Assembly: GCF_000218485.1 (NCBI RefSeq)
Contig: NZ_AFPB01000131.1
Span: forward strand, 1-39,313
Direction: 5' to 3'
Source: Aquimarina agarivorans
Lineage (GTDB): Bacteria; Bacteroidota; Bacteroidia; Flavobacteriales; Flavobacteriaceae
Length of the DNA: 39,313 bases
Part shown: positions 1 to 7,950 of the stretch, one piece after another
Layout: every line of letters begins with the position of its first letter
Position numbering within the stretch: the first letter of the stretch is position 1
The notes under the pieces: model-generated
What the model was told of the DNA's origin: nothing
The model's database searches: none
The model's input: only the letters and a program-made list of their open reading frames with translations
Translations under genes and position numbers: made by a program

Positions 1-13
1 ACATAATAATAAT

Positions 14-166
14 TTATACAATACAAAAGGGATACGACATGAAGACGTAGATCCAAAGAACACATCCCGACTTTTTCTTTTTATCGTCACTCTGTAAACG
101 ATCTTTGATATGATACGAAATCAAAAAAGTTAACCCAAGTATTACTAAATTATGATATGGTTGCAT
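14..166 (-). CDS. Possible small membrane-associated protein, 50 aa, unrecognised
   Basis: A short open frame read on the minus strand gives a 50-residue peptide starting MQPYHNLVILGLTFLISYHI, then a charged stretch (DRLQSDDKKKKSG) and a second hydrophobic stretch ending SYPFCIV. The two hydrophobic ends around a lysine-rich middle suggest a small membrane-associated protein. No family is recognised. It lies about 50 bp downstream of another minus-strand gene fragment in a region of mobile-element debris, so it may itself be a leftover. There is no clear ribosome binding site, which is normal in this phylum. Low confidence that it is a real gene. Confidence 0.3.
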   Translation of the reverse strand: MQPYHNLVILGLTFLISYHIKDRLQSDDKKKKSGCVLWIYVFMSYPFCIV

Positions 167-217
167 TTATTATTTAGGATATATTGGTTTGGTGAAATAT
201 CGTAAAATTTTTAAATA

Positions 218-391
218 CTAAATCACCTCCAATTTAGCTCCAGGTTTTGGTCTGTGAAGTAAAAATCCATAGAATGTATAAGTGTATGTACTTTTATCTT
301 TTTGAATGTATTTTGACCAAAGAGAAGAAGCTCTTTGTCTCTTTGGCCAATCTGTTCTAAACCTATCATCTTTCCATAATGGATAGCTACT
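218..391 (-). pseudogene. C-terminal fragment of an unrecognised minus-strand gene
   Basis: On the minus strand an open stretch without a start codon reads YPLWKDDRFRTDWPKRQRAS and continues to a C-terminus ending HRPKPGAKLEVI before a TAG. The composition (Trp, Arg, Pro, Tyr) looks like real protein rather than AT-rich noise, and the same DNA in the other frames does not. An in-frame TAA lies directly upstream, at the point where the opposite-strand Rep fragment begins. It is therefore best read as the 3' end of a gene cut by a recombination junction near position 380. Function unknown. Confidence 0.35.
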
Positions 392-1007
392 TTAATTCTT
401 TAAACAAAAACTTCTCCAAAATCATTAACAAACACAAGAAAAGGTATCAAAGAGGTAAAGGAATAAAATTAATTGGCATTAAATCATTAGAGTCCAATTT
501 TAACCCCTTACGCAAAACGTACAGTCCTCATTTGCACGTTATTGTTGCCAACAAAGAAATGGCTGATATTTTACTTAGCGAATGGTGTTATAGAGCAAAA
601 AAAGGTTATGTAAACAGAAAAGGTCAAAAAGCTGATAAAGTTTGGAATTTAGATAATGCACTTCTAGAAATTATTAAGTATGGTAGCAAAATATTTACCG
701 AACCTGACCTAAAAAAAAAAGAGCAAAAGAAACTTCTTCACCAAAAGTATATTTAAACGCTTTGTATACAACATTGGTAGCAATGAAAGGGAAACGCATT
801 TTTGATAGATTTGGTTTCAACTTACCCATTGAATCCAAACCAAAACATTACCACGCCACTTTATTAGAAAGTTTTAAAGAGTGGGAATTCAATGCTAAAA
901 CTAATGATTGGAACAATACCTCAACAGGTGAAGCACTAACGCAGTATAGTATGCCTAGCAATTTACAAGCCTTATTGGAAAATAATATTTATTGTAAATC
1001 TAAATAA
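379..1007 (+). pseudogene. Truncated, frameshifted rolling-circle Rep-like (HUH) protein
   Basis: The first frame (379-756) contains a block ending TYSPHLHVIVANKEMADILL, where HLHVI fits the two-histidine metal motif of HUH endonucleases that start rolling-circle replication. It continues through KYGSKIFTEPD. The second frame (to 1007) continues with LVAMKGKRIFDRFGFNL, which matches the C-terminal half of Rep-like proteins I know from Flavobacteriaceae. The frames join at a run of ten A (711-720); one missing A restores continuity, giving about 209 residues. The N-terminal part of the usual protein is absent, since there is a TAA at 358-360 and no Rep-like sequence upstream. This is a remnant of a plasmid or integrated element, 5'-deleted at about 379. 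The frameshift could be a homopolymer error, but the truncation is not. Confidence 0.65.
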
Positions 1008-1031
1008 GGTCTAAACATCTTTTGCACAATC

Positions 1032-1064
1032 ATTGCATCAATAAATTAATATCTTTGATGTAAT
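1032..1064 (+). promoter_or_regulatory. Promoter and candidate Zur/Fur-type operator
   Basis: A TATCTTTG element (1050-1057) fits the Bacteroidota -7 consensus TAnnTTTG just before the DUF6660 gene. It is overlapped by a dyad, ATTGCATCAA (1032-1041), 13 bp, TTGATGTAAT (1055-1064), with one mismatch between arms. The right arm runs into the start codon. A dyad covering both the -7 element and the start, ahead of an operon that ends in a Fur-family gene, suggests an autoregulatory metal-dependent operator. The assignment is inferred from position only. Confidence 0.4.
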
Positions 1065-1380
1065 GAAATTCTTAAGTATCATATTAGCTTTTATAATCTT
1101 TTCTTTATCAGCAAAGCCTTGTTCTGATGGTCGAAATTTTGAAGACCAACATGATGAAGCGTTAAGTGTAGAGCATAATCATCAAGAAGACAGTGATGAT
1201 TCCTGTCCAATAACTTGTATATGTGATTGTTGTGGCATGTCAATTACCTATGTACCATTAACTGCTTTTGAGCTCATAGTTTGTAATAAAATTTCTACAG
1301 ATTTAATAACCACCTACCAACCTATTTATAGGTTCGACTTTCAATCTAATATTTGGCAACCGCCGCGAGTAATTAGCTAA
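1063..1380 (+). CDS. DUF6660-like secreted Cys/His-rich protein
   Basis: A 105-residue exported protein. The first 20 residues (MKFLSIILAFIIFSLSAKPC) form a signal peptide with a Cys at the cleavage region. It is followed by an acidic His-containing stretch (EDQHDEALSVEHNHQEDSDD) and a dense Cys cluster (CPITCICDCCG). These fit the small DUF6660 family that sits next to TonB-dependent receptors and metal efflux genes in Bacteroidota. The residues suggest metal binding in the periplasm, but this is inference. It is the first gene of a co-directional set; 48 bp separate it from the receptor, which is followed 2 bp later by a Fur-family regulator. Confidence 0.65.
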   Translation: MKFLSIILAFIIFSLSAKPCSDGRNFEDQHDEALSVEHNHQEDSDDSCPITCICDCCGMSITYVPLTAFELIVCNKISTDLITTYQPIYRFDFQSNIWQPPRVIS

Positions 1381-1428
1381 AACAAAACGATTTTAAATCA
1401 TTTTTTAGTTAATCATAATTATATTTCA

Positions 1429-3615
1429 ATGAATAAATACTTATTGAGCGTAAAGCTTATGTTCATACTTTGCCTATCATTAAAGGCACAAACATCAGAC
1501 ATACAAATAAAAGTCATAACAGAAGCTGAAAGCGAACCTTTAATGGGAGCTACCGTTTACTTTGAAGCATTAGATAAAGGAGCAGTAACCAACTTTGATG
1601 GTATTTCAGAATTTTCAAACATACCCAATGGTCAGCATCAAATAATAATTTCTTTTTTAGGCTTTGAAACTTTGGAAACAACAATTCAAGTTCCTAATGA
1701 AAATGAATTGATATTTAAACTTGATGAAAGCGGAAGCACGTTAGAAGAAGTTATTATACAATCTACTCGTAGTACAAGAACAGTAAAAAAAATACCCACA
1801 CGTATTGAGTTTATAGGTGCTGAAGAGTTAGGTGAGAAAGCCATTATGAATCCTACTAATATTTCTATGGTACTACGTGAAAGCACAGGAATACAAATGC
1901 AGCAAACTTCATTGAGTAGCGGTAGTATAAATATTCGTATACAAGGACTAGATGGAAGGTATACGCAGTTATTACGAGATGGTTTCCCTCTTTATGGAGG
2001 CTTTTCAAGTGGGTTAAGTATATTGCAAATTCCACCCTTAGACCTTAAACAATTTGAAATTATCAAAGGAAGTTCATCAACTTTATATGGTGGTGGTGCT
2101 ATCGCTGGTTTAGTGAATATGGTATCTAAAACACCTGATGAAGAACCTGCATTGGATATTATGCTTACACAAACACAAGCGTTAGGAAGCACAGCTAATA
2201 TTTTTTATAGCAAACGAAGTGAAAAGTTTGGTTTTTCACTTTACGGTTCTGGACATTACCAAAAAGCATACGACCCAGAAGATGATGAATTTAGTAATTT
2301 ACCTAAAACTACATCAATTTCTTTCAACCCTAAATTATTCTACTATCCATCAGAAAATACAACCGTTTGGTTTGGACTAAATGGAACATATGATGATAGA
2401 ATTGGAGGCGACATAACTATTATTGAAAGTGGTGAAGAAGGTATTCATCAGTATTCAGAAGAAAATAATTCAAAACGTTTAAGCAGTCAATTCGTCTATG
2501 AAACAAAGCTAGATTCTATTAGCTCATTACAGTTCAAAAATAGTATTTCATTTTTTGATAGAAACTTAACTGTTCCTGATTTTAATTTTGATGGCAAGCA
2601 AACGAATACATTTACAGAGGTCACTTACAATCGAGAAACAAAAAAAGCCGATATAATAATCGGAGCAAATTTATATTCTTCAAACTTTGATGAAAATGAT
2701 AATGCACTATTACAGCGTGACCAAAAAGATGTAACCTTTGGTGTTTTTGCTAATAGCGTTTATGATATTACAGATAATTGGATTTTAGACGCAGGATTAA
2801 GAGCCGATTACGCTAATGATTTTGGTTTCTTTCCTTTACCTAGAGTTTCATTATTATATAAAAATGACAGTGGATTTTCCAGTAGAATTGGCGGTGGCTT
2901 AGGCTATAAAATACCCGATATTTTTACTGAAGAAGCAGAATATATCAACTTCGAAAATATACTTGCCATAGATAAATCTAAAGTAGACGCAGAGCGTTCA
3001 TACGGTGTTAACTTTGATGTAAATTACAAAACACGTTTATCTGATGAGGTAAGCTTTTCAGTAAACCAATTATTTTATGTAACCGCAATAAATGATGCAC
3101 TACTATTAAATACAAACGACAATGGTTTATTTCAATTTGAAAATGCCACTGATGAAATCCTTAGTAAAGGAGCTGAAACCAATATCAAATTCTCTTATAA
3201 AGACTTTAGGTGGTTTTTAAATTATGCCTTAATTGATACTAGATTAAATTACTTGGATGATAAACCACAAAAACCATTAACAGCAAAACATAATGCAGGT
3301 AGTGTACTAATGTATGAGTCCGAAAAGTGGCGAATAGGTTACGAAACTTATTATACAGGAAAGCAATTTTTGTCAAACGGTACAGAAACTACGGATTTTG
3401 TTACCATGGGTTTACTGTTAATGCGTAATTTTAAGTTGGGTAGTGTATTTATGAATTTTGAGAACTTTACCGATAGAAGACAAAGTAGATTTTCACCATT
3501 GGTATTGCCTCCTCATGAGAATCCAGTATTTCCAGAAATTTATGCTCCTACAGATGGTTTTATCTTTAGTGTAGGTCTTATTATAAAACCTTTTGGAAAC
3601 GAAGACCACGATTAA
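1429..3615 (+). CDS. TonB-dependent outer-membrane receptor
   Basis: A 728-residue receptor. Residues 1-20 are a signal peptide (MNKYLLSVKLMFILCLSLKA). Residues about 23-95 form a CarboxypepD_reg-like beta-sandwich (GATVYFEALDKGAVTNFDG, then IIISFLGFETLE), the usual N-terminal extension in Bacteroidota. Residues about 110-235 are the plug (VLRESTGIQMQQTS, then IIKGSSSTLYGGGAIAGLVN). The rest is a beta-barrel ending VGLIIKPFGNEDHD. The barrel opens to ligands pumped in by TonB-ExbBD energy. There is no SusD partner, so it belongs to the metal or siderophore-like class rather than polysaccharide uptake. Its place between a Cys/His-rich exported protein and a Fur/Zur-type repressor suggests zinc or another transition metal as substrate, which is inference. 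Confidence 0.85.
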   Translation: MNKYLLSVKLMFILCLSLKAQTSDIQIKVITEAESEPLMGATVYFEALDKGAVTNFDGISEFSNIPNGQHQIIISFLGFETLETTIQVPNENELIFKLDESGSTLEEVIIQSTRSTRTVKKIPTRIEFIGAEELGEKAIMNPTNISMVLRESTGIQMQQTSLSSGSINIRIQGLDGRYTQLLRDGFPLYGGFSSGLSILQIPPLDLKQFEIIKGSSSTLYGGGAIAGLVNMVSKTPDEEPALDIMLTQTQALGSTANIFYSKRSEKFGFSLYGSGHYQKAYDPEDDEFSNLPKTTSISFNPKLFYYPSENTTVWFGLNGTYDDRIGGDITIIESGEEGIHQYSEENNSKRLSSQFVYETKLDSISSLQFKNSISFFDRNLTVPDFNFDGKQTNTFTEVTYNRETKKADIIIGANLYSSNFDENDNALLQRDQKDVTFGVFANSVYDITDNWILDAGLRADYANDFGFFPLPRVSLLYKNDSGFSSRIGGGLGYKIPDIFTEEAEYINFENILAIDKSKVDAERSYGVNFDVNYKTRLSDEVSFSVNQLFYVTAINDALLLNTNDNGLFQFENATDEILSKGAETNIKFSYKDFRWFLNYALIDTRLNYLDDKPQKPLTAKHNAGSVLMYESEKWRIGYETYYTGKQFLSNGTETTDFVTMGLLLMRNFKLGSVFMNFENFTDRRQSRFSPLVLPPHENPVFPEIYAPTDGFIFSVGLIIKPFGNEDHD

Positions 3616-3617
3616 TT

Positions 3618-4034
3618 ATGGAAACAATAGAACAATTATTAGAGTCAAAAGATATTCGTATTACAGCAATGCGCTTATTGATATATAAGTTTCTTACAGA
3701 AAAACAAGTAGCAGTTACATTAAGTGATATTGAAAATGCTTTCGAAAAGGCAGATAGAACAACATTATACAGAACCATAAAAACCTTTGAAGAAAATGAT
3801 ATTGTACATCAAATTGATGATGGTACGGGAATCACTAAATATGCGTTTTGTGAAAAAGGTTGTAGTTGCGATATAAAAAACGATTTGCATTTACATTTTC
3901 ATTGTAATAATTGCAATGAAACTATTTGTTTAACAGAACATAAGATACCTCAAATAAAAGTACCAGAAGGTTTTGTTTCTGAAAATGTAAACCTAGTTGT
4001 GAAAGGGATTTGTGATAAGTGTAGTGGGAAATAA
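3618..4034 (+). CDS. Fur-family metal-dependent transcriptional repressor (Zur-like)
   Basis: A 138-residue protein with the Fur fold: an N-terminal winged helix with the recognition helix region DRTTLYRTIKTFEENDIV (about 47-63) and a C-terminal dimerisation and metal domain. Seen metal residues are H91/H93/H95 in HLHFHC, and two CxxC pairs, C96-C99 (CNNC) and C132-C135 (CDKC), the structural zinc site of the family. A further GCSC (81-84) precedes them. It starts 2 bp after the receptor stop codon, so it is surely co-transcribed and probably represses its own operon through the dyad at 1032-1064. Zur is preferred over Fur because of the context and Cys/His content, but the metal cannot be fixed from sequence alone. 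Confidence 0.85.
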   Translation: METIEQLLESKDIRITAMRLLIYKFLTEKQVAVTLSDIENAFEKADRTTLYRTIKTFEENDIVHQIDDGTGITKYAFCEKGCSCDIKNDLHLHFHCNNCNETICLTEHKIPQIKVPEGFVSENVNLVVKGICDKCSGK

Positions 4035-4063
4035 ATGTACTTCCATTACGCTTACTATTAAAC

Positions 4064-4071
4064 TATTTTTG
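4064..4071 (+). promoter_or_regulatory. Promoter -7 element for the DUF3703 gene
   Basis: TATTTTTG fits the Bacteroidota -7 consensus TAnnTTTG and lies 16 bp before the ATG of the DUF3703 gene. No convincing TTG at the -33 position is seen, so this gene may have its own weak promoter or be read through from the Fur-family gene. Confidence 0.35.
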
Positions 4072-4087
4072 CATATAATTAATTGAT

Positions 4088-4450
4088 ATGAAGTTCAATA
4101 TAAAAGTACCAAAGCATCTTAAAGTAGCTTATAACAAAGAGTTGGAATATTACCGCTTTTATTCAAAGAATAAGCAGCACTCTAATGCTTGGCATCATTT
4201 AGAGAGAAGTCATATTATAGGTCAATCTTACCCAATTGAGCACACCAATTCACATTGGCTAATGTTTAAATTTGGATTAAGGCAAAAGAATACTAAAGAT
4301 GTTTTTGGACAAATTGTTAGGCTGGTTGTTGGGGGCTGGAAATCATTTATAGATCACGTTCCTCTTGGTAATACAGGAGGGTCAAATGTACCACCATTAA
4401 AACCTATGCCTATGCCTGGTGATATTGCTAAACTATTGAATGCTCAATAA
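4088..4450 (+). CDS. DUF3703 family protein
   Basis: A 120-residue cytoplasmic protein matching DUF3703 along its length: an N-terminal helix, WHHLERSHIIGQSYPIEH (about 36-53), HWLMFKFGLRQ (57-67), and the hallmark C-terminus VPLGNTGGSNV then PMPMPGDIAKLL. The family has no established biochemical role. It is often found beside heavy-metal resistance or uptake genes, in line with the receptor and Fur-type regulator upstream. It is followed by the terminator at 4523-4555, which it shares with the convergent tmRNA gene. Confidence 0.8.
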   Translation: MKFNIKVPKHLKVAYNKELEYYRFYSKNKQHSNAWHHLERSHIIGQSYPIEHTNSHWLMFKFGLRQKNTKDVFGQIVRLVVGGWKSFIDHVPLGNTGGSNVPPLKPMPMPGDIAKLLNAQ

Positions 4451-4522
4451 AAGATTGATTAACTATTCAGATTATTAATACAAAAAGCAACAATTGTCGA
4501 CCATATTGTCGACCAAAAATAG

Positions 4523-4555
4523 AAACTCCCGTAATCATTATTGATTCGGGAGTTT
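4523..4555. terminator. Bidirectional terminator between DUF3703 and ssrA
   Basis: AAACTCCCG (4523-4531) pairs perfectly with CGGGAGTTT (4547-4555), with T-rich flanks on both strands. It can end the plus-strand DUF3703 transcript and the minus-strand tmRNA. Confidence 0.75.
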
Positions 4556-4559
4556 TCTG

Positions 4560-4956
4560 TGGAGTCGGAGGGATTCGAACCCTCGTCCAAACAAGCAATT
4601 ATGACTGCTTTCTACACGCTTAGTTTTTGATTGGATTTTCGTGAAGTTGCCGGTCAAAAACAACCAACTCGTTCCTTATTCTCAATTAAGCTTCAAAACA
4701 ATATCAAGACCCTATTGTTTCTATGTTTACTTTTACGATACTCAAAAACCAAACGCCGTAAACCAAGGCTTTTGAAGAGTATCCTGCTTGTCTACCTTGT
4801 AGACCGAGGCGCAATCTTACTATAATTCAGATTATGCAGCTAGGGCGTAGTTATTCTCGCCGTTTATAAAAGTGATATCGATTTTTACGAGCATGAACAT
4901 CATAGCTCGGCGTGCTTACAATCCAATTGGCCTCGCTGTCAAAACCAGTCGACCCC
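4560..4956 (-). ncRNA. ssrA: tmRNA, tag GENNYALAA
   Basis: Transfer-messenger RNA that rescues stalled ribosomes and tags the nascent peptide for proteolysis. The 5' end GGGGTCGACTGG (from 4956 downward) pairs through a 7-bp acceptor stem (one G-U) with the 3' end CGACTCC plus an A discriminator at 4560. The T arm GGTTCGAATCC is next to it, and CCA is not encoded. The tag frame lies at 4832-4861 and reads GENNYALAA then TAA, the common Bacteroidota tag, to follow the tRNA-borne Ala. The length of 397 nt is normal. The open frames that cross it are not genes. Confidence 0.95.
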
Positions 4957-5088
4957 ATTTGTATCAGTAAAAACAACAATATGTATTTACCAATTTGTTC
5001 CAAACTAATATATAAATATCAAATTCGGGTTGCAAATATAATTGTAATATCTATGCGCTCATAAAATTTGTGCAAATATTATACCATT

Positions 5089-5533
5089 TTGGAGTTTGCC
5101 CTTATCAAGGAACATAAACCAATACACGAAACTCATGTGTTATTTCTCCCTTACAATAAAAAAAAACTGATTGTTACCCTCAACATCAATTATTATTGAA
5201 AGTTCTTCTACTTGCTATTTTCCCGATACTGCTTATTCTAAACTTGGTTTTGTTGTTACTAAAAATAGTAATGATGCTAATATTTTTCTGGGTATAAAAG
5301 AAATTTCTCTAAAAAATTTAATTTAGGAATATGATAAATTAACAGGTAAGGAAATCAGTTACAATACTCCAAATAGTATAGTCAATATGGCAGTGGATAA
5401 TCTTCCTTGTGAATTACCTAAATTTTGTAGTAATGATTTTGAAGCCCAATTTGCTTTAAAAAACCTTCAACTCATACTAACCTATTTTTTGACATTTTTA
5501 ACGCAATATGATCATCAAACAGTCTTAGATTAA
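5089..5533 (+). pseudogene. Internally deleted saccharopine/alanine-dehydrogenase-like oxidoreductase
   Basis: Three short frames together trace the two ends of one NAD(P)-dependent oxidoreductase (AlaDH/PNT fold, as in lysine-ketoglutarate reductase). The N-terminal piece reads FALIKEHKPIHETHVLFLPY, matching the usual AIIKExKxPPDRRVVFSP start. After a frameshift near 5195 it continues ESSSTCYFPDTAYSKLGF and ANIFLGIKEISLKNLI, then a TAG (5323-5325). About 200 residues, the NAD-binding middle, are missing. The C-terminal piece reads YDKLTGKEISYNTPNSIV then MAVDNLPCELPK, the hallmark block of this family, and ends at 5533. It is clearly non-functional. Confidence 0.75.
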
Positions 5534-5564
5534 TATTTTTTACGACTAATTAATAAAATTAGCT

Positions 5565-6167
5565 ATGGTACCTTTACATTTATATGTAGGTGAAAAAATT
5601 CAAGGAAATTTTGAACCTAAAAAACTTAATTTACTACTTAACTTTCAAGTAAACTGTCCGGGGTGTTTTTTATATGCCTTACCAACTTTTAGTAAACTAT
5701 ACAAAAAGTATAATAATAATTTAGGTTTTCTTGCCCTTTCTACTGCCTTCGAAGATTTTGATGTGAATACAACTAAAAACACTATTGATTTAGTTAATGA
5801 AGGAACACTTGTTGGTCACACCAAACATGCACTGGCTGAATATGGATATAATAAATTACAAATTAAACCAGAATTTCCAATTGCAATGGATAAAAAAATG
5901 GAATCATCTCAAATAGATGAAATAACAGAAAAAATATGCCTACTAAATCCTAATTTTTCTATCTGGTCTAATTATGATCAAGATCTTTTTTTAAAAAAGG
6001 TAAAAAACTATTTAGTAAAATTACCCGAAGTATCACTCACATTTACCACTAATCAATTTCGTGGCACACCTACTTTTACCTTATTTAATAATAATGAAAT
6101 ACTTCATTCTTGGTTTGGTCATGTAAAAATAGCTGAAATTACAACTAAAATAAACTCATTTAATTAG
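5565..6167 (+). CDS. Thioredoxin-like protein with CPGC motif
   Basis: A 200-residue protein with a thioredoxin fold: a beta strand LNLLLNFQVN leads into the redox motif C31-P-G-C34, and the cis-proline strand is at GTPTFTLF (P169). A long insertion (about 60-150) separates the two halves, as in TlpA/ResA-like and AhpC-TSA-like proteins. No signal peptide is seen, so it is probably cytoplasmic. It begins 32 bp after the dehydrogenase remnant and is followed by 140 bp and then MITE-like copy A. The redox partner and substrate are unknown. A thiol-disulfide or peroxide function is inferred from the fold. Confidence 0.65.
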   Translation: MVPLHLYVGEKIQGNFEPKKLNLLLNFQVNCPGCFLYALPTFSKLYKKYNNNLGFLALSTAFEDFDVNTTKNTIDLVNEGTLVGHTKHALAEYGYNKLQIKPEFPIAMDKKMESSQIDEITEKICLLNPNFSIWSNYDQDLFLKKVKNYLVKLPEVSLTFTTNQFRGTPTFTLFNNNEILHSWFGHVKIAEITTKINSFN

Positions 6168-6308
6168 TTTGAAGCTAACAAGCCATTGCATAAACATTAC
6201 TCTAACACAATAAGGTCTTCTTCATTTTAAATTAGAATATATTAAACAAACTTATACTGTAATTCTAATAATGTAACCATAAATACTACTATACTAATCA
6301 GGTATCTT

Positions 6309-6486
6309 GTTAAACCCGAATTATGCATTAAAAAATCTATTACGTCTGCGATCTACTTCAAATACTATTGCAAACTGTATTCTTTAATTTAACTTTAACG
6401 CTGTTATACTGAAATTAAGAAAACACAAGTATTTATTATATATCACAGCCTCATGACAAAGTTTCAATGCATAATTCGGGTTAAAC
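6309..6486. mobile_element. MITE-like element, copy A
   Basis: A 178-bp non-coding element whose ends are inverted repeats: left GTTAAACCCGAATTATGCAT, right (reverse complement) GTTTAACCCGAATTATGCAT, with one mismatch. The interior has no open frame of note. A related element lies at 9940-10111 in the opposite orientation: the left 55-60 bp here resembles the reverse complement of the right end there, and the right end here resembles the left end there. Size and structure fit a miniature inverted-repeat element mobilised by a transposase elsewhere. No target duplication was confirmed. Confidence 0.6.
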
Positions 6487-6891
6487 TAAAATTTAGTTTC
6501 TGTACAAAACCACAAATACATCTGTGTTTGAACAGACTAAAACATCTTATAAATGTTAGATAACTAACTTTATTACAATGAATTAATGAGTTAAATTTAA
6601 TTTTATTAATGTTAAATAAATACAAAATAATACTTAAAGCATTATTTATAATTCTTTCACTATACAAAGCTTGTTCATAATTAAAAATTATCATAAATGT
6701 CTTTGATTCAAATATTTATCTATTGTTCTTTAAATCTTAAACTTACTTATAAGGCTGTCAATTTATTGTAATTATTGATATTATATAAGTTAAAGATCTT
6801 GTCCTACAAAAAAGTACTGTAAGCTTAATAATTTCCAAAGGACAATATCCATACAACATAAATAAATACTTAATATTAAAATTTTTCAATT
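6487..6891. other. Intergenic region, no gene seen
   Basis: About 400 bp of very AT-rich sequence between MITE-like copy A and the start of the aurF-like pseudogene. A minus-strand open frame of 76 codons crosses it, but its composition (runs of Ile, Asn and Leu) gives no sign of a protein. It presumably holds the former promoter of the aurF-like gene; no clear TAnnTTTG element is seen. Confidence 0.5.
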
Positions 6892-7826
6892 ATGAAAAGA
6901 CCCACAACTGAATACATTTGAAGGTTAAAAAAATGGCAAAATACCGCTGTAGTGAAAGTAAAAGACCATCCAACTTTAATTGACTTTGAAAAAGGCTTAG
7001 ATTTTTATTAAAGAGAACAATCAATACTTTTGAAACACCCAAAAGTATTTAATTTACCCGAAGAGGAAATACAAAAACTACTTGTTTACGAACTTTACAA
7101 TTATTTAGAATTTACTGTTTGGCTTGAGTTAGGCCCTGTAAACGAGGTATGTAATTTAATAAGAATGCCTTCTTTTTTACCTTGGCTTTCTAGTGAAATG
7201 AAAGATGATGCTCTCAAAATATATGTTGATGAAGGGGCTCATGCTGAAATGGCTTTTGCATTAATTTCAAAAATAGAAGAACATACGGGTGTAAAATCAA
7301 TGAGAATGGAACCTAAATTTATTAAAGAATTAGATGAATTGATTTTGAGTCAGCCTAAGGAATTAGAACAAATGATTAAGATTTTTTTGTCATTATATCT
7401 GAAACTTTAATAACAGGAACTCTCACCGGATTACCTCACGATAAAACTGTGCAAAAAGGTATCAGAGAATTTGCATTAGATCACGCAACTGATGAGGGTA
7501 AACATCATGCCTATTTCAAAAACTTTTTTGAAATTCTTTGGCCTAAAATGCCAAATGATTTTCAAGCTAAAATTGGAGCTCTTTTACAAAAAATGATTCT
7601 TGCCTTTTTATATCCAGATGATCATGAATTAGAGCAAATACTTTTAAAGTTTTTCACTGTTGAAGAATCTTCTGAAATTATAAATGATTTATTAAGCTCT
7701 GAAAATGTTATTGAAGGTGTTAGAAAATCAATATTACCAACTAAAAGAATGCTAAAAAAATGTAATCTTTTTGAAATTGAAGAAATTGAACATTCTTTTA
7801 ATAGTCATAAATTAATGAAAGTATGA
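6892..7826 (+). pseudogene. AurF-like diiron N-oxygenase, broken by two stops and a frameshift
   Basis: The conceptual product of about 311 residues has the length and motifs of the AurF (p-aminobenzoate N-oxygenase) family, which uses a di-iron centre to oxidise amines. All ligand motifs are visible: Glu in VWLELGPVNE, ExxH in DEGAHAE, Glu in IISETLITG, and His-x3-ExxH in DHATDEGKHH. The frame from ATG 6892 has a TGA after EYI and a TAA after GLDFY, each one substitution from TTA (Leu), which is an inference. It then shifts frame at a run of seven T (7382-7388), where one missing T restores FFVIISETL. The stops look like true decay and the T-run shift could be a read error. The substrate is unknown. 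It lies upstream of an unrecognised gene and a glutamine amidotransferase. Confidence 0.75.
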
Positions 7827-7950
7827 CAACTTTTATTTCACTTTCACTAAATATTTTCTACTATTAAAACTAACCAACTCATCCATTTTTCTATAAATAT
7901 CACAATCATGTACTATCAATAATACATTAACAACTTTAAAAACAAACGCT

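Noticed and set aside
1..4560. Possible genomic island integrated at the 3' end of ssrA
   Set aside because: The metal operon and Rep debris do lie on the 3' side of the tmRNA gene, but no second copy of the tmRNA 3' end and no integrase were found in the window.
4631..4825. A 64-codon open frame inside the tmRNA gene
   Set aside because: It lies within the structured RNA and shares no protein character; the tmRNA ends and tag explain the DNA fully.
4826..4842. ATTCAGATTATGCA in the tmRNA resembles the ends of the MITE-like elements
   Set aside because: The bases are fixed by the tag codons and stop, and the similarity stops at about 13 bp, so it is chance.
6464..6694. A 76-codon minus-strand open frame overlapping MITE-like copy A
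   Set aside because: AT-rich composition, overlap with the inverted repeat and no recognisable motif.
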